Shown one piece after another: positions 32,885-39,809 of a stretch of DNA of 64,000 nt. A program made the position numbers and the translations under genes. Where the stretch lies: the NCBI GenBank assembly GCA_036504095.1, contig DASXVS010000079.1, positions 1 through 64,000 on the forward strand, given 5' to 3'. Position 1 is the first letter of the stretch; each line of letters begins with the position of its first letter. Under the pieces are notes generated by a model. That model did no database searches and was not told where the DNA came from. It saw only the letters and a program-made list of their open reading frames with translations. The stretch comes from Armatimonadota bacterium. GTDB lineage: Bacteria > Armatimonadota > DTGP01 > JAKQQT01.

Positions 32885-33502
32885 TTACTTCGCTGCAGAC
32901 AGCGTCTTAATCAGGCCGTCGATCCGTTCGGTGGCGCGGGCGCGCTGTCGCTCCATCGGGATGCTGCCGGGATTCAGCGGGTTGTATTCCCTGGGAGCCG
33001 GCATCTTGCTCAGGTCGAATCCGCGACCGCCTCCGGGCCTGGCTCCGCCGGGCCTGCCGCCGCCGAATCCGCCGGGTCCACCGGGCCGTGGCCCGCCCTG
33101 TCCGCCGCCGCCAAATCCGCGGCCACCGCCGCGTTGCGGCATCGATGCCAGTTTCTTCAACTGCGCCATCGTAAACGTGCCCGCGAGCTGTTTATTCACC
33201 TTCTGAGCCTGCGCATCCGACATCACAGGCTTGTTCCGCCAGGTCTTCAGGATTCCGAGAACGGTCTTTGCCTGCGCTTTCCTGAAAGCCGTCTTCGGGT
33301 CCTTCTGCATCTCCACAATCGCGCCCACTGTCTGGCTCACCGCGCGGATGTTCTTGTGCGAGTCGTTCCACTTCTGCCAGGCCTTCATTTTCGCCTGAAC
33401 GGCGGGTGTCATCTGCATGCCGCCGGGAGCTTGAGCAAAGGCGCCCGTGGCCAGGATGGCCACGCCGACCGAGGCGATCAGGATGCTGTGCATTCGGTTC
33501 AT
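32885..33502 (-). CDS. Secreted Gly/Arg/Pro-rich protein of efflux operon
   Basis: 205 residues. Signal peptide to about 23 (ATGAFAQ). The N-terminal half is helical and charged (MQMTPAVQAKMKAWQKWNDSHKN and later LKTWRNKPVMSDAQAQKVNKQL), recalling Spy/LTxxQ-type periplasmic proteins. Residues about 123-165 are almost only Gly, Arg and Pro (RGGGRGFGGGGQGG). A short helical end follows. Located between the permease and ATPase genes on the same strand. A periplasmic accessory role in export is inferred from the position only. Confidence 0.7.
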   Translation of the reverse strand: MNRMHSILIASVGVAILATGAFAQAPGGMQMTPAVQAKMKAWQKWNDSHKNIRAVSQTVGAIVEMQKDPKTAFRKAQAKTVLGILKTWRNKPVMSDAQAQKVNKQLAGTFTMAQLKKLASMPQRGGGRGFGGGGQGGPRPGGPGGFGGGRPGGARPGGGRGFDLSKMPAPREYNPLNPGSIPMERQRARATERIDGLIKTLSAAK

Positions 33503-33549
33503 AGGTGTTCTCCTTAAGGGATCGGGCAGGGGATCCAGCCCTTGGGTGT

Positions 33550-34866
33550 CTACTCGTATCGGAGCGCCTCAATCGGGTTCATCTGGGCAGCCTTCCACGC
33601 CGGGTAGAAGCCGAAAAAGGCCCCAACAAGCGCGGAAAAGCTGAATGCCATGATGACCGTTGAAGGCGCGATGACGACGGTCCAGTTGTTGACGGCTTGC
33701 ACGGTCTTGGCCCCGGCGATGCCGAAGCCCACCCCAAGGAGGCCGCCAATCAGCGAGAGGAACAGGGCTTCCAGGAGAAACTGGCTCAGGATATCCTTGC
33801 GCTTGGCGCCGATGGCCTTGCGCACGCCGATCTCCCGCGTTCGCTCGGTAACGGAAACGAGCATGATGTTCATGATGCCTACGCCGCCAACCACCAGCGA
33901 CACGATGGCGAGATACGTGATAAGCGACGAGAAAGTATCCTGCTGCTGATTCTGAGCGTCGGCCAGGTCCGCCTGGTTGAAGATTCGGAAATCATCGTCC
34001 TGGTTGTCGGACAAGTGGTGAAGCCTCCGGAGCGTCTTTGTGATCTCAGCCTGGGCGCGGGTCATCACCGCGTCGGTCCGCGCCTGGCAGTTGATGACCT
34101 GGATGTTCTCCATGCCGAAGAGGCGCCGCATGGCGGTGGTGTAGGGGACATACACACCGTCGTCCGGGCTCCGGAAGCCCGTGCCGCCCTTTCGCTGCAG
34201 TACGCCCACAACGTCAAAACGCTGGCCGGCGATGCGGATCGATTTGCCGACGGCCGACCGCTGCCCGAAAAGGTCCTGGTAAACGGTGTCGCCAACCACG
34301 GCAACGCGGCGTTGTGTCCGGACATCGTCAGCGGTGAGGAATCTGCCGATGCGCACGTGGTGGTTGCTGATATCCGGGTAATCGTTTCCCTGGCCGTAGA
34401 TGGTGGTGCTGCTGTTCTTATCCAAGAACTTCACCTGGGCGTTGCGGTTCACCTGGGGCGATACCCGGCGAATGGTGGGACACTCGCGAAGGATGGCCTG
34501 GGCATCGGAGGGCTTCAACTGCGTGCTCGAACCCATTCCGAATCCGATGCCGCCCTGCCGTTGCTGACCGGCGAATATTGCCAGCACGTTCGTCCCCAGT
34601 TGGCGCAGGCTCTGGGCCACCGCTTCGCGGGACCCCTGGCCGATTGCCACGGCGATAATGACGGCCCCGACGCCGATGATGATGCCCAGCATCGTGAGGA
34701 AGGCGCGGAGCTTGTTCGCGCCAACTCCGTGGAACGCCATGATGATGCTCACAGGATTGAACCCGCGCGCGCGCTCCTGTTCCGGCATATCGAAGGGTGA
34801 GTTCCCGTTGGTATGCGGTTCCGGCGGTGTTCGCACCGGCGTTACTTCGATTGTCTGGTTGGCCAT
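33550..34866 (-). CDS. MacB-type ABC permease (FtsX fold)
   Basis: 438 residues from the ATG at 34866 (GAGA upstream). One N-terminal membrane helix (AFLTMLGIIIGVGAVIIAVAIG), a large periplasmic domain (MacB_PCD, about 80-300) and three C-terminal helices with the FtsX signature VGGVGIMNIMLVSVTERTRE and IGVRKAIGAK. Unlike MacB, the ATPase is a separate gene. With the HlyD-type adaptor and TolC-type channel it forms a tripartite exporter for peptides, lipids or antibiotics. The C-terminal NPIEALRYE is family-typical. Confidence 0.93.
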   Translation of the reverse strand: MANQTIEVTPVRTPPEPHTNGNSPFDMPEQERARGFNPVSIIMAFHGVGANKLRAFLTMLGIIIGVGAVIIAVAIGQGSREAVAQSLRQLGTNVLAIFAGQQRQGGIGFGMGSSTQLKPSDAQAILRECPTIRRVSPQVNRNAQVKFLDKNSSTTIYGQGNDYPDISNHHVRIGRFLTADDVRTQRRVAVVGDTVYQDLFGQRSAVGKSIRIAGQRFDVVGVLQRKGGTGFRSPDDGVYVPYTTAMRRLFGMENIQVINCQARTDAVMTRAQAEITKTLRRLHHLSDNQDDDFRIFNQADLADAQNQQQDTFSSLITYLAIVSLVVGGVGIMNIMLVSVTERTREIGVRKAIGAKRKDILSQFLLEALFLSLIGGLLGVGFGIAGAKTVQAVNNWTVVIAPSTVIMAFSFSALVGAFFGFYPAWKAAQMNPIEALRYE

Positions 34867-34952
34867 ATTCTCGGTCTCTTCTACTGCTTTCGCGCACTCA
34901 GCAGGGCGGTTTCGGCGCCGCCCCGCCACAAGTCTCACGCTGCGCGCCGCTA

Positions 34953-36743
34953 TCAGCGACCGCGGCCGCCGCCGCCGGGTCTCCCGCCGCCGCCCGCGAA
35001 CGGTGTGCTGGCCTGCGGCGTCGTAGTGGCCGGCTCGATGGTCTCGACGACGATGACTTCACCTTCCTTCAGGCCGCTGGTCACTTCCGTCGTATCGTTG
35101 CCAAGCACTCCCACTTCGATGGGCCGGCGCGTTAGCTTCACACCTACAAGCGTGTTGGGATCAACCGTCAGCCCGGATGCGGGATCAACGGGGGCCACGG
35201 TGCCGCCGCTGGCGATCTGCACGTAGCTTCCATTGTCATCTGTCTGCACGGCGCTGTTCGGTACTGCGATCACATTGTCCTTGTTATCGACGACAAAATC
35301 ACACGTGGCGTTCATTCCCGGCTTTAAGAGGCGGAACGTGGGCGACGAGTTGTCAATTTCCACGCGGACGTGGATATTTGTTACGTTCTGAGTGACCACA
35401 GCCTGCGGATCGATGCGGGCCACCTTCCCCTCGAATGGGACGCCGGGGTAGGCGTCGAAGCTCACATCCACTGTCTGTCCGTCATCAACGCTCGCGATAT
35501 CCGTTTCATCCACCGTGACGTCCACGAACATCCGGGTGGTAACGCCAAGCTGGACGATGCTGGAACCTGTCGAGTTCAACGAGAGACCCGACGTGATAAT
35601 GGTACCCTGGTCGACGTACTTGGTTAATACGACGCCTTCGGACGGGGAGCGTACCGTTGTCTGATCCAGCGTGTCCTTCGCGTTTTTCAGCGTGGCCTCG
35701 CTGCGCATCTCCGCGGCCTTCGCGCTCGTAATGTCCAGATTTCGGAGTTGGTTGTTTGCGGCGTTGAGCTTGGCCTGCGTGAGTGCGAGGTCCGCCTGAG
35801 CAACCTGGGCGTTGGCCTGTCGGACGGCATTCTCCGCCTGTCGGTAGGCATCGCGCTGCGCCTGGATGTCATTGCGGTTCACGTTAGCGGTGTTCAGTGC
35901 CGCCTTGGCCTGCGCCACGCGTGATTTCGCCACATCGACATCGGCCTTCAATTCGGCGCCCAATGTGTCCAGTTTTGTCTTCGCGCTGTTCACGCTCGCC
36001 TGCGCAACGTCATTGCTCGCCTGCGCGGCGTCCACCACCTGCTGGGAGACGAAGCCTTTCGCTAGCAGGCTCTGCTGCCGGTTGAGGTTCTTCTCGGAGT
36101 TGTTCGCGTTTGCGACCGCGCTGTCATAGGCGCTCTGGGCGCTGGAACGGGTTTGTGCCTGCGTCGCCTGCAACTGGTCCAAGGATGTCACGGCCTGGTT
36201 GTAGTTCGCCTGCGCTTGTTCAATGGACGCTTTTGTCAGCGCTGTCTGGTTGTCCGCCGTCCGCTTGGCCGCGTCCCGGCGAGACTGCGCGGTGGCGAGG
36301 CTTTCCCTCGCGGAATCAAGCGCGGACTGCGCGTTGGCGATGCTGATCGCTGTCTGTTTCTTAGTGAGCTCGTACGTGGTCTTGCTCTGGGTGGTTCTGG
36401 CGATTGACGACTGCGTATCCGCCTCGGCCTGGCTGTATGCCAGGTTCGTATCCGAGGGGTCGATCCGCGCAATCTCCTGACCGGGGCGCACTTGGGTGCC
36501 TACGTCCACCTTCATCTCCAGCACGCGGCCGCCTGCCTTCGACTTGATGTCCACAACCTTCCACGGCTGGAGTGTCCCTGTCGCGGAGACAGTCTTCTTG
36601 ACGGTTCCCTTCTCTGCCTTGGCGATCTTGTACTGAGTCAACTTCGAGGCATCCGGCGCCTTGTTGCCGAAGGCGTAGTAGAGGATCCCCGCGAGGACCA
36701 CCACAAACAAGGCCGCTACCCAGGATTTTGGCCGCTTCTTCAA
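34953..36743 (-). CDS. HlyD/MacA-type periplasmic adaptor with very long coiled-coil hairpin
   Basis: 596 residues against about 370 in MacA. N-terminal membrane anchor (WVAALFVVVLAGILYYAFG), then the first half of a lipoyl-like domain (GGRVLEMKVDVGTQVRPGQEIARID). About 240 residues of Ala/Gln/Asn-rich heptads follow (about 100-345), with a midpoint near LLAKGFVSQQVVDAAQ. The second lipoyl half (TTVRSPSEGVVLTKYVDQG) and beta-barrel domain complete it, and the C-terminal tail is FAGGGGRPGGGGRGR. The hairpin is two to three times the usual length, so it could bridge a thicker periplasm. Overlaps the TolC gene by four bases (ATGA). Confidence 0.92.
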   Translation of the reverse strand: MKKRPKSWVAALFVVVLAGILYYAFGNKAPDASKLTQYKIAKAEKGTVKKTVSATGTLQPWKVVDIKSKAGGRVLEMKVDVGTQVRPGQEIARIDPSDTNLAYSQAEADTQSSIARTTQSKTTYELTKKQTAISIANAQSALDSARESLATAQSRRDAAKRTADNQTALTKASIEQAQANYNQAVTSLDQLQATQAQTRSSAQSAYDSAVANANNSEKNLNRQQSLLAKGFVSQQVVDAAQASNDVAQASVNSAKTKLDTLGAELKADVDVAKSRVAQAKAALNTANVNRNDIQAQRDAYRQAENAVRQANAQVAQADLALTQAKLNAANNQLRNLDITSAKAAEMRSEATLKNAKDTLDQTTVRSPSEGVVLTKYVDQGTIITSGLSLNSTGSSIVQLGVTTRMFVDVTVDETDIASVDDGQTVDVSFDAYPGVPFEGKVARIDPQAVVTQNVTNIHVRVEIDNSSPTFRLLKPGMNATCDFVVDNKDNVIAVPNSAVQTDDNGSYVQIASGGTVAPVDPASGLTVDPNTLVGVKLTRRPIEVGVLGNDTTEVTSGLKEGEVIVVETIEPATTTPQASTPFAGGGGRPGGGGRGR

Positions 36744-38059
36744 GACTTTCCTCCCGCGCTAACGTAAGTGTCATTGGCGCCGACCGAGCGCTGCAAGAGC
36801 GCATCGGCGCTGTAATAGTCATAAATCGCCTGGACGGTGTTGGTCTCCGCTGTGATGAGCGAGTTCTCCGCCGTGATGACGTCCAGGATGGTTCCCACGC
36901 CCTCGGTCCGCGATTGCGAGGCCGCATCGTAGTTTGATCTTGATGCCGTCAGCGCGCTTTGGGCCGCGGTGATGCGGCTGCGAGCCTCTTCACGGCTCAG
37001 ATAGGCGGATTCCACATCGGCAGCGATTGCCTGACGCGACAATTCCAACTGCGCTTGCGCGCCTCTCAATCCCGCGGACGCCTCCCGGACCCTCGCCCGG
37101 GAAGAGCCGGCGTCGAAAAGCGGATACGTAACGGACACCGCCACGATCTTGTCCAGGCCGGGCGACGGGTGCGCCGAGTATGTGCTGCTCAACGTGGATT
37201 CGAGGGTGGGGCCGGCGTTGATCTTCGCGAGGCGAACACTCCGGCGGCTCGAGTCCACCCCTATCTCCGTCTGCTTCAAGTCGGGCCGGTGTGCCAGCGC
37301 CTGGTCGATGTAGTCCGACGCCACTTTGGTGTCCGGCGTTTCCGATGGCGCGGGCACCGGCTGGTCCGGCGTCACGATATCCTGATTCGATGTGAGACCC
37401 ATCGCCTGCCGAAGGCTGGTCTGGGCAAGCCGCACGTTGTTGCGGGCCTGAATCACCTGGACATCGGCGTTCGAGTAATCCGCCTGCGCCTGCAGGGTAT
37501 CCTTCTTCGCGGAAGAGCCCGCCTCGACAAACGCCTTTGTCGCTTCCAGGGTCGTCCGGGCCCGCTCCAATCCGGACTCCGCCACGCGCACCAGATCCTT
37601 GGTCCGCAGCAATTGGTAGTAACTGGTGGTGACGTTCAGGATAACCGCCTCGCGGGTATTCTGAACACCCAGCGTGGCGCTTCGCACGGAGTTCCGACTC
37701 TGGGCTATGCCGATTTCGCGCCTGCCCGAGTCGAAAATCGTTTGCTGCAGTGATACGGACGTTCCTTGCGTGGTCAGGTCGAAAGACGACTGGTTGTGCT
37801 GGCTGGTGGAATTCCGGTACGAGTACGTGGGCGAAATCTGGGGGTACCAGGCTGATTTGCTCTGAGTAAGTTGTGCCTGGGCGCCCTCAAGCTGGCTCTC
37901 CGCGGAGGTGATCTGCTTGTGGTTGGCCAACGCTGTTTGAATCGCGACGTCCAGCGTCAGCGGTTCGCCGGGTGCGGGCGCCGGCGATTGGGCCCAAGTT
38001 CGTCCCAGCTGGGCGAGCATGGCAACCGCTATCAGTGAATTGAGTGTAAGTTTGCGCAT
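36740..38059 (-). CDS. TolC-family outer-membrane channel protein
   Basis: 439 residues. Signal peptide to about 23. The two-fold OEP repeat is visible: first LDVAIQTALANHKQITSAESQLEGAQAQL with WYPQISPTYSYRN, second YIDQALAHRPDLKQTEIGVDSSRRSVRLAKINAGPTL. Each repeat continues as a long helix. These form the beta-barrel and helical tunnel of a TolC trimer. It is the first gene of the four-gene export unit and its stop overlaps the adaptor start. A 12-bp hairpin lies just upstream. Confidence 0.94.
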   Translation of the reverse strand: MRKLTLNSLIAVAMLAQLGRTWAQSPAPAPGEPLTLDVAIQTALANHKQITSAESQLEGAQAQLTQSKSAWYPQISPTYSYRNSTSQHNQSSFDLTTQGTSVSLQQTIFDSGRREIGIAQSRNSVRSATLGVQNTREAVILNVTTSYYQLLRTKDLVRVAESGLERARTTLEATKAFVEAGSSAKKDTLQAQADYSNADVQVIQARNNVRLAQTSLRQAMGLTSNQDIVTPDQPVPAPSETPDTKVASDYIDQALAHRPDLKQTEIGVDSSRRSVRLAKINAGPTLESTLSSTYSAHPSPGLDKIVAVSVTYPLFDAGSSRARVREASAGLRGAQAQLELSRQAIAADVESAYLSREEARSRITAAQSALTASRSNYDAASQSRTEGVGTILDVITAENSLITAETNTVQAIYDYYSADALLQRSVGANDTYVSAGGKS

Positions 38060-38086
38060 CAGTGTCTGGTATCCGTTGATTCAGTG

Positions 38087-38130
38087 TAAGGGGTCCCCGC
38101 TTGCAGGCGGGGCAATCCGGGGACCCCTTA
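38087..38130. terminator. 12-bp hairpin between the STN-like gene and tolC-like gene
   Basis: TAAGGGGTCCCC (38087-38098) pairs perfectly with GGGGACCCCTTA (38119-38130). An alternative inner stem CCCCGC/GCGGGG (38095-38100 with 38107-38112) competes with it. Mutually exclusive stems between two genes of one strand suggest either a terminator or an attenuator-like switch. Confidence 0.55.
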
Positions 38131-38146
38131 TACCCGGGAATGTCTG

Positions 38147-39058
38147 CTACTGGCCGTTGGCGCCGCCCTGGCCTCCGTTGCCGCCGGCGCCGTTGCCGCC
38201 GCCACCATTACCACCGCCCCGACGGCCGCCGCCGAAACCGCCGAAGCCGCCCCGGCCGCCCATCGTCGCCCGCATCTGGGCCTGTTCCTCAGGGGTCATG
38301 CTGTCCCGAATGCTCTGCGACAAAGCGCGCAGGGTATCAAAACGCTGCTGCAGAGGCATGGCCTGAAGGCTCTTGGCGGTGCTGTCGACGAAGGCCTGGT
38401 TGGCCTGGGAAGGCTGCGGGGGCTGTCCACCCGGCTGTCCACCCGGTCCGCCCGGCTGCCCGCCCGGTCCGCCCGGTCCGCCCGGCTGTCCACCCATGCG
38501 CATCCGGCCGCCAAAGGGCGAGATACGACCGTGCACGAAATAGACAGTCTTGCCGCTGGCCTGTGCCGGTTCAGCGGCGGAGACCATCAGCGTTTTGCCG
38601 GTGGCGGGATCCGAGATCTGCACGCCGGGATTGAGCGTCGACAGGGCGGTGACGTATTGGCCGCCGAGGTCCGGTGTGAAGGTGGCCACACTGGCGTCCG
38701 GAACTACAATCTTCTTCACGGACAGGCCGGCGAGTTTCGCCACTGCGGCGACCGCCGTCTCAGCAGGCTGCGCTTCCACGCTTCCGCTGAATGTCCCAAC
38801 CGCGGAAGGGTCCAGCACAACGTTGATGTTTGCCTTCGTGCCCATATCCTTCAGGGTCGTGCGAACGTCTGCTGCGGCAGTGGCCTGAACTGCAAGGTAC
38901 GGCTTGGCATCCGTGCCGCGCGTGGACAGCGTTACCTTCGCCGGCTCGGAAGAAACGACTACAGTGGTGCGGACGCGCGGGGTGGCTGTCTGAGCCAGGG
39001 CCGCGCTTGCGGCGACCGCGCCGGCGAGCACCGCGAAAACTGGGGTCCGATGTCTCAT
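38147..39058 (-). CDS. Secreted STN-like protein with Gly/Pro-rich tracts
   Basis: 303 residues. Signal peptide to about 22. Residues about 55-115 (DVRTTLKDMGTKANINVVLDPSAVGTFSG then AVAAVAKLAGLSVKKI) have the pattern of the secretin/TonB N-terminal STN fold. A collagen-like GGPGGQPGG tract follows, then a helical segment (QRFDTLRALSQSIRDSMTPEEQAQM), then a Gly/Arg/Asn-rich tail. The helical segment resembles LTxxQ-type periplasmic proteins. It is upstream of the export operon on the same strand; role unknown. Confidence 0.7.
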   Translation of the reverse strand: MRHRTPVFAVLAGAVAASAALAQTATPRVRTTVVVSSEPAKVTLSTRGTDAKPYLAVQATAAADVRTTLKDMGTKANINVVLDPSAVGTFSGSVEAQPAETAVAAVAKLAGLSVKKIVVPDASVATFTPDLGGQYVTALSTLNPGVQISDPATGKTLMVSAAEPAQASGKTVYFVHGRISPFGGRMRMGGQPGGPGGPGGQPGGPGGQPGGQPPQPSQANQAFVDSTAKSLQAMPLQQRFDTLRALSQSIRDSMTPEEQAQMRATMGGRGGFGGFGGGRRGGGNGGGGNGAGGNGGQGGANGQ

Positions 39059-39477
39059 TTTCTTCTCCTTGTCTTGCCGTTACCCGGATTTCCGGCACGG
39101 CCTGGATGACCAAACTGGGGTGAAATTCCTGGCGTTGTAGGCCTGGCGGGAAGTCGCCGTGTCTACGGTGACGGTTTGGTTGCACGGCCTGGCGGATTTA
39201 CACAGGCGGAGCGGGCGTCCATTAACCATCGATGTCTGTAAATACTGCCACTGCATTCGTGTATCATACAGGGGCGACAACCTGAAGGGCTGCCCCGGAG
39301 CATTCGTAAGGAGAGCTCCCATTCTCGTCACCGCTACGTTTGATGGGCCAAACGTTGTTCAGGTTGCATGCGGCCCGGGGCCAAAGGCCCGCCCGGCCAA
39401 TTGCCGGCGAACTGGACGCCCGGGCCCGGTGTTCCGTATAGTGTGGGATACCCGTAACGGATCGAAAGGTAATGCCT
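39059..39477. other. Intergenic region between divergent STN-like and Cys-rich protein genes
   Basis: About 420 bases with no convincing coding frame. A TATAGT hexamer at 39437-39442, 35 bases before the plus-strand gene, could be its -10. GC-rich self-complementary stretches (around 39372-39400) are present. No known RNA motif was recognised. Confidence 0.4.
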
Positions 39478-39753
39478 ATGAAGAAGGTTTTGTTAGCGGC
39501 CGCGATGGTGGCCATGTTCGCATCGAATGGGTTTGCGGCTCCGAAGAGGGTGCCCGCCAAGCCGATAGACGTTTACACCTGTCCGATTACCGGCGAGAAG
39601 TCCAAGGGCGACGCCGGCGGATCGGAAGTGGTTGGGAAATACAAGGTCCATTTCTGTTGCGCGGGCTGCAAGCCTGCGCTCGACAAAATGAGCGCGAAGG
39701 AAAAGACCGCCAAGGTGGAGGCTGCCGCCCGCAAAGACAAGGCCGGCAAGTAA
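39478..39753 (+). CDS. Small exported Cys-rich metal-binding protein (YHS/TRASH-like)
   Basis: 91 residues from the ATG at 39478; an ATG at 39472 is in frame but too close to AAAGG. Signal peptide to about residue 20 (NGFA). The mature part has YTCPITGEKS (Cys35) and VHFCCAGCKPALDKM (Cys60, 61, 64). This is the pattern of YHS or TRASH-type domains that bind Cu, Zn or other soft metals. A Lys/Ala-rich C-terminal tail follows. No partner gene is adjacent. Translated alone on the plus strand. Confidence 0.75.
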   Translation: MKKVLLAAAMVAMFASNGFAAPKRVPAKPIDVYTCPITGEKSKGDAGGSEVVGKYKVHFCCAGCKPALDKMSAKEKTAKVEAAARKDKAGK

Positions 39754-39809
39754 CTCTCGACTCGTGTCACTCGCCGGGCGAGGCTGCTCCAGCCTCGCCC
39801 GGCTCTGCG

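Noticed and set aside
38147-39058. Collagen-like structural protein
   Set aside because: The GGPGGQPGG tract is short and irregular; the STN-like domain and helical segment explain more of the sequence.
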